NCBI RefSeq assembly: GCF_026586625.1
Contig: NZ_JAODIW010000005.1
Location: 62,001-126,000, forward strand
Direction of reading: 5' to 3'
Source of the DNA: Halobium salinum
Lineage (GTDB): Archaea; Halobacteriota; Halobacteria; Halobacteriales; Haloferacaceae
Length of the DNA stretch: 64,000 bases
The stretch's first letter is position 1, and the number at the start of each line of letters is the position of its first letter. Of the stretch, positions 43,309-51,549 are shown piece after piece. The translations under genes were made by a program, and so were the position numbers. The notes beneath the pieces were generated by a model that worked only from the letters and a program-made list of their open reading frames with translations, had not been told where the DNA came from and did no database searches.

Positions 43309-44130
43309 TCACCTGACGACGTCGGCCGCCACGGAGCCGACCCCGTCGACCTCCGCCCGCACCGCGTCACCGGGTTCGATCGGGTGGGCGCCGGGCGTCC
43401 CGGTCGAGATGACGTCCCCAGGTTCGAGCGTCATCACCTCGGAGTGGAACGCGACCAGCTCCCGGGGCGGGAAATGCATGTTCGCGATGCGGTTCTCCGC
43501 GACGACCTCGTCGTTCACGACCGTCCGCACCGAGACGTCGTCGAGCGCCATCCGGCCCTCGGGGACGGCGACTTGCGGGCCGACCACGAGGAACGTGTCG
43601 AAGCTCTTCGCGCGGGTGAGAAATCTGGGGTTACGCCGGAGCACGTCCTCGGCGGTCATGTCGATGACGGGGACGAACCCCGCGATGACCGAGTCCGCGT
43701 CCTCTACGGCGACGTCCCGGCAGGTGCGCCCGATGACGACCGCCAGTTCGGCCTCCGCAGTCACCCGGTCCGTGCGCTCGCGGGGCGGGAGCCGGATGGG
43801 GCCGCCGGGGCCGGTGGCCGCGGTGGCCGGCTTGAAGAAGCTCGCCGGCTCGTCCGGGCTGTCCTCGTCCAGGTCGGCCGCGTGGTCGCCGTAGTTCAGA
43901 CCGATGCCGAACAGCTTCCCCGGGTCGGGAAGCGGCGTGTCGAAGGAGAGTCGGTCGGTCGGGGTCGGCGACGCAGTCGCCTCGGTCGGGTCGGGGAGGT
44001 CGCCGGCGGCCGCCCGCGGGAGCGCGTCCCGGACCGTCGAGAGCGAGGGGTCCGCGGCCGACAGCGGGCGGAACCCCTCGTCGTCGCCGAGCAGCGCGCG
44101 GCCGTCGGCGTCGCGGGCCAGGTAGCGCAC
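43309..44130 (-). CDS. FAH-family hydrolase (third copy)
   Basis: A 273-residue FAH protein from a GTG start at 44130, one base after the cupin stop, so coupled. An N-terminal domain of about 70 residues precedes LFGIGLNYGDHAADL. Metal ligands are in TAEAELAVVIG and in the Asp of VIDMTAEDVLRRN. GDVISTGTPGAHP ends the domain. MTAED replaces the NDxSxRD pattern of the first copy, which suggests different substrate specificity. Its operon partners are a cupin and, further upstream, an SDR. Confidence 0.85.
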   Translation of the reverse strand: MRYLARDADGRALLGDDEGFRPLSAADPSLSTVRDALPRAAAGDLPDPTEATASPTPTDRLSFDTPLPDPGKLFGIGLNYGDHAADLDEDSPDEPASFFKPATAATGPGGPIRLPPRERTDRVTAEAELAVVIGRTCRDVAVEDADSVIAGFVPVIDMTAEDVLRRNPRFLTRAKSFDTFLVVGPQVAVPEGRMALDDVSVRTVVNDEVVAENRIANMHFPPRELVAFHSEVMTLEPGDVISTGTPGAHPIEPGDAVRAEVDGVGSVAADVVR

Positions 44131-44131
44131 G

Positions 44132-44482
44132 CTACTCCTCCTCGCGGTCGGTCCAGAAGTCGAAGGAGCGACCGGGGGCGAACACGTCGAGGCCGACGGC
44201 CCGCTCGTCGCCGGTGTTCTCGACGCGGTGGGTCTCCCAGGACTCGAGCAGCACCGAGTCGAATCGTTCTAGAGTGACCTCGTCGTCCTCGGTGGCGACG
44301 GTGAGTTCGCCCTCCAGGCAGAGACACACCTGCTCGTTCTCGTGGTCGTGCATCGGCGAGGAGTGCCCCGGCGGCTTCTCGAACCACTCGAAGGAGAACT
44401 GCTCGCTGCCCGCCATCGATACGCGTCGCCATCCCTCGTCCGGTTCGTACGTCTCCGCGTCCTCGAAGTCTACCTCTCGCAT
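44132..44482 (-). CDS. Cupin-domain protein
   Basis: A 116-residue cupin. Metal motif 1 reads SPMHDHENEQVCLCLEGEL (about 42-60) and motif 2 is around LESWETHRVENTG (about 79-91). It differs from the 29898 cupin in length and in WEKPPG-like N-terminal segment. ATG 44482 is preferred to 44497. It is followed after one base by the FAH gene. Function is unknown; uronate or keto-acid isomerisation is a reasonable guess. Confidence 0.8.
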   Translation of the reverse strand: MREVDFEDAETYEPDEGWRRVSMAGSEQFSFEWFEKPPGHSSPMHDHENEQVCLCLEGELTVATEDDEVTLERFDSVLLESWETHRVENTGDERAVGLDVFAPGRSFDFWTDREEE

Positions 44483-44484
44483 GG

Positions 44485-44511
44485 GTGCCCGGAACACGTG
44501 TGGGAGGGCAC
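44485..44511 (-). promoter_or_regulatory. Inverted repeat upstream of cupin-FAH operon
   Basis: GTGCCC (44485-44490) and GGGCAC (44506-44511) form a 6-bp inverted repeat around a smaller palindrome ACACGTGT (44494-44501), directly before the cupin start codon. It is a possible operator. Confidence 0.4.
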
Positions 44512-44596
44512 ATCAAGCTTCGGCCGGGGGCAAAGAATCGGGAAGAACGGGAGCGAGAACGGGGTGCGTGAACGCGCGTCGCCCGACGTTCATAGA

Positions 44597-44666
44597 GGTT
44601 ATCGTAGCTCCTCGTAGAATTCTCGCCCCCACGGGGGGCGAGAAACTCCGTCCGGCTACGATAACC
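44597..44666. terminator. Nested 70-nt hairpin element downstream of SDR gene
   Basis: An outer perfect 12-bp inverted repeat (GGTTATCGTAGC at 44597-44608, its complement at 44655-44666) encloses an inner perfect 11-bp hairpin (44620-44630 and 44634-44644, loop acg). It starts four bases beyond the SDR stop codon (minus strand) and ends 115 bp before the cupin start. It is best explained as a strong 3'-end structure, though a small mobile element or processed RNA is possible. Confidence 0.6.
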
Positions 44667-44670
44667 CCTA

Positions 44671-45459
44671 TCAGAGGTTCGCGCCGGTCGTCCCGCCGTC
44701 GATGGGGATGGCGGTGCCGTTGATGTAGCCGGACTTCGGCGAGGAGAGGAAGGCGACGGTGTTACCGAGCTCCATCGGGTCGCCGATGCGTTCGAGCGGG
44801 TTGGTCGCCCAGTCCCCGAGCCCCTCCTCGTAGGAGTCGTACTCGCCGCGGTCGACGGCCTGGTTCACGAGGTCCTCGATGCGGGAGGTCTCGTGCGGGC
44901 CGGGGAGGACGGCGTTCGAGCGGACCTCGGGGGCGAACTCCTTCGAGAGGGTCTTCTCCAGCCCGATGACGCCCATCCGCACCGAGTTCGAGAGCACGAG
45001 CGAGTCGATGGCCTCCTTCACGCTCCGGGAGGTGATGGTGACGATGGTGCCGCCGTCGCCCTCCTTGAGGTGGGGTTCGGCCGCGCGGGCGAGCCGGACG
45101 ACGCTCATCACGAGCAGCTCGTACGCCTGCTGCCAGTCCTCGTCGTCGGTGTCGAGGAAGGCGCCGGAGGGCGGCCCGCCGGCGCTCGTCACGAGGTGGT
45201 CGAGGCCGCCGAACTCGTCGACCGTTCGCTCCACGAGCGTCTCCACGTCGTCGGGGTCCGTGAGGTCCCCCGCCTGCGTGACGACCTCGCCGGTCGCGTC
45301 CGCGCGAATCTCCTCGGCCGCCTCCTCGAGGCGCTCCTCGTCGCGTCCGTTGATGACGACGTTCGCGCCCTCGCGGGCGAGCGCCCGCGCCGACGCCTTC
45401 CCGAGACCGCTGCTGGATGCCGTTACGAGTGCCACGTTGCCGTCGATTTCGAGGTCCAT
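44671..45459 (-). CDS. Atypical SDR lacking the catalytic Tyr/Lys pair
   Basis: A 262-residue SDR-fold protein. The cofactor motif is TASSSGLGKASA (about 13-24) with TSAGGP in place of NNAG. After VTITSRSVKEA the expected YxxxK segment reads LVLSNSVRMGVIGL: aligned on the following GL helix, Tyr becomes Ser and Lys becomes Arg. A branch of SDRs with SN-x-VR at this place is common in bacteria and archaea, so it is not simply broken. I use ATG 45459, not 45510. Cofactor binding seems intact; the reaction is unclear. Confidence 0.82.
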   Translation of the reverse strand: MDLEIDGNVALVTASSSGLGKASARALAREGANVVINGRDEERLEEAAEEIRADATGEVVTQAGDLTDPDDVETLVERTVDEFGGLDHLVTSAGGPPSGAFLDTDDEDWQQAYELLVMSVVRLARAAEPHLKEGDGGTIVTITSRSVKEAIDSLVLSNSVRMGVIGLEKTLSKEFAPEVRSNAVLPGPHETSRIEDLVNQAVDRGEYDSYEEGLGDWATNPLERIGDPMELGNTVAFLSSPKSGYINGTAIPIDGGTTGANL

Positions 45460-45552
45460 TGCGGCCGGAACGTCGAACCCGGAGGGGTAAAGAGGTTTAC
45501 CACGGGGCAAGCCGGCGACGGTGGCGGAAGAACGTGGCGTCGGGACGGTGAT

Positions 45553-46851
45553 TCAGCCGTCATCGGCCGGTTCGAACCGTGCCTCCCCGTTCGAGAAGCT
45601 CAGGCGCGAACGCCCGACCGCCTCGACGTGCTCGGGGAGGTCCTCGGCCAGCGCCGGCGACACGCGAAAGGAGGAGAGGTGACCCGTGTCGCGTATCCAG
45701 GCGACGCGGACCGTCTCGGGGTCGTAGGGGCCGGCGGAGGAGAGCGCGGCCCGGAGCGCGCGCTCGTCGTCGGGGAGGACGACCGGAAGCGCGGACTTCG
45801 ACAGCGACCCGCTCGTGAGCGCGTTGGCGTACATCTGGTCGAAGTCGAGTTCGGCGGCGACGGCGGCGGTCGTCACGTCCGCGAGACCGATTCCGTGGGC
45901 GTTGCCGTGGGTCGCCTCGGTTAGCCCCCGGACGACGATGCGGTCGATGGCGGGGTGCTCCGGGTCGTCCGTGTTGAGCGCGCTGTACCGCCCGATGACG
46001 TTGGTGTCCATCCCGGTGCCGGAGACGTCCTTCCCGACCTCGTCGACGACGAGGGCGTCGAGGTCGTCGAAGGGGAGCGTCGGCATGTACTCGTAGGCCC
46101 GTTCGAGGAGCGCCGTCTCGGCGTCGGGGAGCGCGGCGGCGGCGAGCCCCGTGACCTCGGCCGTGTCGTCGTAGAAGTTCTCGACGACGGCCACGCCGCC
46201 GAGCAGGGGGACCGACTCGCGGACGACCTCGAACGTCGCGTCGAGGGACTCGACGTAGCCGTCGACGAGCGCGCGGTCGTGGATGGCGCTCGCGCCGGCC
46301 TGCTTTCCCAACCCCACCGCGGTCATCTTCGTCAGCCCGCTCTCGAAGGCCCCGCGGAAGTTGGTGTGGGCCTTCACCCGGTTGACGACGAGGACGCCGT
46401 CGGCCTCGACCGCCGGGAGCGCGACGTGGACGGGGTCGCCGGCGGGCGTCTCGCCGACCACCTCGGTCCCCATGCGGGCGTCGACGGGACAGCCGAGCGT
46501 CTCCTCGTCGAGTCCGAGCGCGGCGAGCGTCCGGCGCTGGCCCTCCGACGTCGCACCGCCGTGGCTCCCCATCGCCGGCACCGCAACCGGGTCGAACCCG
46601 CGCTCCCGGAGTTCGTCGACCACGGCCGTAGCGACCGGGACGACGTCCGTGATGCCGCGGCTGCCGAGGCCGACCGCGACGGTCGCGCCGGCCGGCAGCG
46701 AGTCGAGCGGGAGGTCGGCGACCGCCTCGCGGGCCGCGGCGGCCGGGTCGTCCACCTCGGGCGTCGGCGGGTCGTAGCTGACGTCCACGAACTCGGGGTA
46801 GGACACCGGCGGAAGCACGTCGTCGACGGTGTCGGCATCGGGGAACTCCAT
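45553..46851 (-). CDS. DUF2088/LarA-like protein (second copy)
   Basis: A 432-residue paralogue of the protein at 20858. It shows VAVGLGSRGITDVVP, PAMGSHGGATSEGQRR, NRVKAHTNFRGAFESGLTK, GLGKQAGASAIHDRA and GTGMDTNVIGRY. The region after residue 360 diverges most from the first copy. ATG 46851 is used; a minus-strand CTTTATCG at about 46881-46888 suits it. It is divergent from a D-2-hydroxyacid dehydrogenase, repeating the pairing of a DUF2088 gene with a hydroxyacid dehydrogenase seen at 20.8-23.4 kb. Confidence 0.78.
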   Translation of the reverse strand: MEFPDADTVDDVLPPVSYPEFVDVSYDPPTPEVDDPAAAAREAVADLPLDSLPAGATVAVGLGSRGITDVVPVATAVVDELRERGFDPVAVPAMGSHGGATSEGQRRTLAALGLDEETLGCPVDARMGTEVVGETPAGDPVHVALPAVEADGVLVVNRVKAHTNFRGAFESGLTKMTAVGLGKQAGASAIHDRALVDGYVESLDATFEVVRESVPLLGGVAVVENFYDDTAEVTGLAAAALPDAETALLERAYEYMPTLPFDDLDALVVDEVGKDVSGTGMDTNVIGRYSALNTDDPEHPAIDRIVVRGLTEATHGNAHGIGLADVTTAAVAAELDFDQMYANALTSGSLSKSALPVVLPDDERALRAALSSAGPYDPETVRVAWIRDTGHLSSFRVSPALAEDLPEHVEAVGRSRLSFSNGEARFEPADDG

Positions 46852-46963
46852 GTCTCTGTTCACTCGACGGGGCGCCGGAGCGATAAAGCCCCGCCCGACG
46901 GGAGGTCCCGGCCGGGTCAGGGCCGTGCATACCTATTTCTCCCGGGAGCCGGTAGGGCGGTAC

Positions 46964-47941
46964 ATGTCGACGGACGAGAGCGGCCGGATAGACGTGCTCG
47001 TACTCAGAAAAGGCGCCCACGGCATCTCCACGACGGAGTACGTCGACGCGCTCCGGGAGCGGTTGCCCGACGGCGTGCGCGTCGAGCGGGCGGGGACCGC
47101 AGCGGCCGAGCGCGAGGGCGTCGGGACGGCCCGCGTCGTCACCGGCGGGAGTATCGACCGGGAGAGCCTCGAGCGGGCGTCGAACCTGGAGCTGTTCGCC
47201 TGCACGTCGGCGGGCGTCGACGACCTCCCCCTCGACGCGCTCGCCGACCGCGGGGTGGCCGTGACCAACGCCTCCGGCGTCCACGGGCCGAACATCGCCG
47301 AGCACGTGGTCGGGAGCATGCTCTCGTTCGCTCGGGAGTTCCGCCAGTTCTGGCGCCAGGAGGAGCGAAACGAGTGGCGACGGGGGCAGGCGAGCGAGCT
47401 GTACGGGAGCACCGTCACCGTCGTCGGCCTCGGCGCCATCGGCGAGGCGATCGTCGAGCGGCTGGACGGGTTCGGCGTGACGACGGTCGGCGCGCGCTAC
47501 TCGCCGGAGAAGGGCGGCCCGACCGACGAGGTGGTCGGCTTCCGCGACGACGAGGCGTTCGCGGACGCCCTCTCGCGCAGCGACTACGTCGCGCTGGCCT
47601 GTCCGCTGACCGAGGAGACGCGGGGGTTGATCGGCGCGGCCGAACTCGACACGCTGGAGCCTCACGCCGTCTTAGTGAACGTCGCTCGCGGGCCCGTCGT
47701 CGACACGGATGCGCTCGTCGGGGCGCTGCAGGGGAACTCGATCGGCGGCGCCGCCCTTGACGTCACCGACCCGGAGCCGCTACCTGGCGACCACCCGCTG
47801 TGGGACCTCGACAACGCGTTCGTCACGCCCCACAGTTCGGGACACACCCCCGCGTACTACGAGCGGTGTGCCGAGATACTCGCGACCAACTGGGAGCGGC
47901 TGGAGGGCGACGACGACGACCTCCGCAATCGGGTGGCCTGA
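46964..47941 (+). CDS. D-2-hydroxyacid dehydrogenase (GyaR/Ghr-like)
   Basis: A 325-residue NAD(P)-dependent enzyme. The Rossmann loop VGLGAIGEAI has full GxGxxG. Catalytic residues are in NVARGPVVD (Arg), VTDPEPLP (Glu) and VTPHSSGHTP (His). It is more divergent from the two PHVAWYS-type copies in the window than these are from each other. ATG 46964 is chosen (not 46829), with a CTATTTC box about 30 bp upstream. Substrate may be glyoxylate, hydroxypyruvate or another short keto acid. Confidence 0.85.
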   Translation: MSTDESGRIDVLVLRKGAHGISTTEYVDALRERLPDGVRVERAGTAAAEREGVGTARVVTGGSIDRESLERASNLELFACTSAGVDDLPLDALADRGVAVTNASGVHGPNIAEHVVGSMLSFAREFRQFWRQEERNEWRRGQASELYGSTVTVVGLGAIGEAIVERLDGFGVTTVGARYSPEKGGPTDEVVGFRDDEAFADALSRSDYVALACPLTEETRGLIGAAELDTLEPHAVLVNVARGPVVDTDALVGALQGNSIGGAALDVTDPEPLPGDHPLWDLDNAFVTPHSSGHTPAYYERCAEILATNWERLEGDDDDLRNRVA

Positions 47942-48058
47942 CCGGGCCCTCCCGGGACGGCGGCGGAGCGCCGCCCGAGGCCGGGCCGACGCGGGGAGAC
48001 CGCAGGACCACGGGACGACGACGATGTCTTTATGTTCGAGCGCCGTCGTTGCCAACGT

Positions 48059-48340
48059 ATGGCACACGGTCCCGACGCGGTCCACCGAATCGTCGACGAC
48101 GCGGGGTGGTCGTACCCGGTGTCGGCGGGGCGCCTGGAGCGCAACTACGCGCTCGAGAGCGTGCAGATCGACGAGAAGGGGAACACGATGATGCTCTCGG
48201 AGCTGCTGGTGACGGCCGACGTCGAGCGGTTCGAGGACCGGGCGGACCTGGAACGGAAGCTCGGCCCCGTCTGCGAGGCCGAGAGCGAGGCGCGCAGCCC
48301 GGGCATCGTCGGACGACTGAAGCGGACGTTCCTGGGCTGA
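48059..48340 (+). CDS. Small conserved-looking haloarchaeal protein, unknown function
   Basis: A 93-residue soluble acidic protein; no domain recognised. It starts AHGPDAVHRIVDDAGW after Met and has a central ALESVQIDEKGNTMMLSELL segment, ending in a basic RLKRTFLG. ATG 48059 lies 30 bp after a CTTTATG box (48028-48034), which rules against 48032. A membrane protein gene follows after six bases, so they are likely one operon unrelated to the flanking sugar genes. Confidence 0.65.
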   Translation: MAHGPDAVHRIVDDAGWSYPVSAGRLERNYALESVQIDEKGNTMMLSELLVTADVERFEDRADLERKLGPVCEAESEARSPGIVGRLKRTFLG

Positions 48341-48346
48341 GTCGCG

Positions 48347-49486
48347 ATGGGTGTGAACAAGCTCCGGACACTGAGTTACGGCGGCGGACTGCTGGTCGGG
48401 TTGACCGCCCTCTGGGCGATGGTCAGCTACGGCGGGTCGCCGCTCCGGTTCGTCGGGGGGTTCGCGTTAGCCGTCGTCGCCGCCGGCCTCCCCGCTGCGC
48501 TCGCGCACTCGAAGGCGGGCATCCGCTCGTACTACCGGCGCTACGCCGACGAGGACGCCGGGTTCAGCGAGGAGCTGGGCGCGGTCTACGTCTCGGAGTC
48601 GTCGGTGGACGACGCCTTCGAGGCCCTCGAGTCGGTGTACGCGGCCCTCGAGGGAGACGGCACGTACGACCGCGTCGAGCGCGACGCGTTCGACGAGGGG
48701 CCGGGGCTCACCGTCACCTACAGCGGCTTCCACAACTGCTTCGTCCGGGTGACCGACGGCGGGCGGATGGTCGTCACCGGCGCCTCCGAGAAGACGGGGA
48801 CGCTCGCCGACGCGGTCGCGAGCGCCTGTTCGTTGTCGTTCGACCGGACCCGCGACAACCCCTTCGAGGGGGTCGAACCGATACGGGGCGCCCCGCGCGT
48901 ATTTCTCGGCGTGTTCGTGTTCGCGATTCTCGTCGTGGGCGTCTTCGCCCTCGGCGGCGGGGCGTACCCCTCGGACGCGTACAACCCGGCCGAGCGCACG
49001 GCCCTGATGGTGATAGACGCGAGCGGCGACGTCAACCCCGGGGTGTCGCCGACGGAGACCCAACTTCGGAAGGCGTCGTTCCTCGTCGGCATCGTCGACG
49101 AGGAGGCGACCGAGATTCGGTGGGAGGGGAACGACAGCGCCGAGATAGCCGGTCACGGCAGGCAGGCGCTCGCGGTGTCGAGCGACGCCCGCGACCTGCT
49201 CGCGACGGCCCGCGAGGGGTCGGTTACGCCGGAACAGGTCGAGCGGGCGGACCGCCTCGACGCCGAACTCCGGGAGGCCGAGCGGTCGGTGGCGACGGCG
49301 CTCGCCGAACGGGCCGACAGCGAGGCCCTCTCGGGCGACGTCGCCGCACTCCGGCGGCTCGGCGAGCAACTCCGCACGGACGCGGCCGCCCGGGGCGCGG
49401 CGACCGAAGACGGGAACGCGTCGCCGGCCGCCGCGACGTCCGCAGTGACGACCCCGGGCGGGGTGGGCGCCGCGACGACGGGCTGA
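48347..49486 (+). CDS. Membrane protein of unknown function with coiled C-terminus
   Basis: A 379-residue protein. Two close hydrophobic segments at about 11-55 are followed by a soluble domain (about 60-180), a third span at about 186-207 (VFLGVFVFAILVVGVFAL) and a C-terminal extracytoplasmic or cytoplasmic region. Residues about 290-350 are rich in Ala/Glu/Arg and look helical (DRLDAELREAERSVATALAE), and the end is Ala/Thr/Gly-rich. No family is recognised. It is co-directional and nearly contiguous with the 48059 gene. Confidence 0.65.
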   Translation: MGVNKLRTLSYGGGLLVGLTALWAMVSYGGSPLRFVGGFALAVVAAGLPAALAHSKAGIRSYYRRYADEDAGFSEELGAVYVSESSVDDAFEALESVYAALEGDGTYDRVERDAFDEGPGLTVTYSGFHNCFVRVTDGGRMVVTGASEKTGTLADAVASACSLSFDRTRDNPFEGVEPIRGAPRVFLGVFVFAILVVGVFALGGGAYPSDAYNPAERTALMVIDASGDVNPGVSPTETQLRKASFLVGIVDEEATEIRWEGNDSAEIAGHGRQALAVSSDARDLLATAREGSVTPEQVERADRLDAELREAERSVATALAERADSEALSGDVAALRRLGEQLRTDAAARGAATEDGNASPAAATSAVTTPGGVGAATTG

Positions 49487-49613
49487 GAACTCGGTCGAGG
49501 TGGTCGAGGCGGCGATGACACGGCGACCCACAGAGAGAGTGCGAGGTCGACACCAGCCCCGTCCGACCGACCCCACCAGCCCCATTTTTGGTACTAGAGC
49601 GTGAGGACGGGGT

Positions 49614-50360
49614 ATGGTAGCAGACGACCCGCTAGCGGGGGCAGCGACGCTCGTCACCGGGGCGACCTCTGGAATCGGCGCGGCGACCGTCCGCGCGTTC
49701 GCCGAACGAGGGGCGGACGTCGCCCTCGCGGCGCGACGCGAGGACCGGCTGGAGTCGCTCGCCGACGAACTGGCGTCCGAGCACGGCGTCGAGGCGCTCG
49801 TCGTCCCGACGGACGTCACCGACGAGGACCAGGTCGAGGCGATGGTCGAGGAGACCGTCGACGCGTTCGGCGGCCTCGACGTGGTCGTCAACAACGCCGG
49901 ACTGGGCCGCGAGGGCGACGTCGAGGAGCTGTCGACCGAGAAGTACCGCCACATGATGGACGTGAACGTCGATGGCACCTTCTTCACGTCGCGGGCGGCG
50001 CTCCCCCACCTCACCGACTCCGAGGGGAGCCTCGTGTTCGTCGGGAGCTTCGCCGGGCAGTACCCTCGCCCGGACGCCCCGGTGTACGCGGCGACGAAGT
50101 GGTGGACGCGCGGGTTCGCGCTCAGTCTGGAGGGCGCCGTCGGCGACGACGGCGTCGCGGTGTCGGTTATCAACCCGACCGAGGTGCGCACGGAGTTCGG
50201 CTCCGAGGACGGCGACCCGCTCAAGCGCGAGTTCGAGGCGGGCGAGGTGACCGAGCCGCCGGAGGTCGCCGAGGCCATCGTCTTCGCGGCGAGCCGCGAG
50301 TCGCCGAACGTCGCCAGCGAAATCGACCTCTACCGGCGGGACAAGTTCGCACACTTCTGA
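49614..50360 (+). CDS. Short-chain dehydrogenase/reductase (classical SDR)
   Basis: A 248-residue SDR with TGATSGIGAATVRAF (about 15-29), NNAGLGREG (about 93-101), catalytic Ser in FVGSFAGQYP and YAATKWW for Tyr/Lys. It matches the classical family, including the YdfG/serine-3-dehydrogenase-like branch. A CATTTTTGG box at 49583-49591 gives leaderless spacing to ATG 49614. The next gene, an enolase-superfamily dehydratase, has its own operator-bearing promoter. It may oxidise the keto-deoxy acid made by that enzyme. Confidence 0.87.
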   Translation: MVADDPLAGAATLVTGATSGIGAATVRAFAERGADVALAARREDRLESLADELASEHGVEALVVPTDVTDEDQVEAMVEETVDAFGGLDVVVNNAGLGREGDVEELSTEKYRHMMDVNVDGTFFTSRAALPHLTDSEGSLVFVGSFAGQYPRPDAPVYAATKWWTRGFALSLEGAVGDDGVAVSVINPTEVRTEFGSEDGDPLKREFEAGEVTEPPEVAEAIVFAASRESPNVASEIDLYRRDKFAHF

Positions 50361-50411
50361 CCCGGTCGTGCGCCGGATGCCGACCGGTTGTCGGATGTCC
50401 TCACACCCCAA

Positions 50412-50439
50412 CCCTTTTGCTGACCGGTCGTGACCGGTC
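50412..50439 (+). promoter_or_regulatory. TATA-like box with two tandem GACCGGTC palindromes
   Basis: CCCTTTTGC (50412-50420) lies about 30 bp before ATG 50446. Two identical 10-bp units, each holding the palindrome GACCGGTC (50422-50429 and 50432-50439), fill the space between it and the start codon, spaced one helical turn. A near-match (GACCGGTT) occurs about 40 bp upstream. It is a likely repressor site. Confidence 0.7.
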
Positions 50440-50445
50440 GCACGC

Positions 50446-51549
50446 ATGACAGTCAGCGACATCGAGAGTTTCGCCGTCTCCATCCCGCTCGACGAACCGG
50501 TCGCGTTCGCGACGCGCGTCGTCGAGGAGCGCGACCACGCCGTCGTCCGCATCCGCGACGACGCGGGCAACGAGGGAGTCGGCTACACGCTCGGCTACGG
50601 GGGCGCGACGCTCGTCGCCGACGCCGTCTCCGACCTGCTCGCACCCATCGTCGAGGGGGAGGACCCCGCGGACACGACCCGCCTCTGGCGCGAGATGTTC
50701 GACGGGACGGTCCAGATCGGCCGGAAAGGCGTCCTCCTGCGGGCCATCTCCATCGTCGACATCGCGCTGTGGGACCTGAAGGGCAAGCGGGCGGACCTCC
50801 CGCTGTACAAACTGCTCGGCGCGAGCAAAGACAGCATCCCTGCCTACGCCAGCGGCGGCTACTACCGCGACGAGAAGGGGCTAGACGGCCTGCGCGAGGA
50901 GATGGAACGGTACGTCGACCGCGGCCACGACGCGGTGAAGATGAAGGTGGGGCGCGAGTCCCTGGAACGCGAGGTCGAGCGCGTCGCCGCCGTCCGGGAG
51001 ACCATCGGCCCACACCGGACGCTGCTGATGGACGCGAACGGGAAGTGGAAGCACAAGCAGGAGGCGGTGCGGGCCTGCCGGGCGTTCGCCGAGTACGACC
51101 CGTACTTCATCGAGGAGCCGGTGATGCCCGACAGCGTCTCGCTGATGGCCGAGGTGAACGACGCGCTCCCGTACCCCGTCGCCGCGGGCGAACTGGAGTT
51201 CTCGCGCTACGGATTCGCCGAACTCCTGCGCGAGGGCGCCGTCGAGGTCGTCCAGCCCGACGTCTCCGTCGTCGGCGGGGTGACCGAGTGGATGCGCGTC
51301 GCCAACACCGCCGCGTCCTACGACATCCCCGTCGCCCCGCACTACAACTGGGACCTGCACGTCCACCTGCTGGGCGCCATCGAGAACGGCCTCTGGGCGG
51401 AGTACTTCTACCGCGACTCGGACGTGAAGGCGTTCGACGACGTGCTCGAACACCCGATGGAGGCCGAGGACGGCGAACTCCCCATCCCGGACCGTCCCGG
51501 CCACGGCGTCACCTTCGACGACGACGCGCTGGAGCAGTATCTGATCTGA
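50446..51549 (+). CDS. Enolase-superfamily sugar-acid dehydratase/racemase, K-x-K
   Basis: A 367-residue MR/MLE protein. Motifs: VKMKVGRES (Lys pair, about 165-173), LMDANGKWK, FIEEPVMPD and AAGELEFSR for metal, and a distal His in VAPHYNWDLH. Segment GEDPADTTRLWREMFDG in the capping domain is characteristic of the MR subgroup. It is preceded by an SDR and followed by a Gfo/Idh-family gene in the same direction. The reaction is probably dehydration of an aldonate or aldarate. Confidence 0.86.
   Translation: MTVSDIESFAVSIPLDEPVAFATRVVEERDHAVVRIRDDAGNEGVGYTLGYGGATLVADAVSDLLAPIVEGEDPADTTRLWREMFDGTVQIGRKGVLLRAISIVDIALWDLKGKRADLPLYKLLGASKDSIPAYASGGYYRDEKGLDGLREEMERYVDRGHDAVKMKVGRESLEREVERVAAVRETIGPHRTLLMDANGKWKHKQEAVRACRAFAEYDPYFIEEPVMPDSVSLMAEVNDALPYPVAAGELEFSRYGFAELLREGAVEVVQPDVSVVGGVTEWMRVANTAASYDIPVAPHYNWDLHVHLLGAIENGLWAEYFYRDSDVKAFDDVLEHPMEAEDGELPIPDRPGHGVTFDDDALEQYLI

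Noticed and set aside
45560-47665. 700-codon minus-strand frame
   Set aside because: It is the wrong-frame shadow of the DUF2088 gene and antisense of the hydroxyacid dehydrogenase gene.
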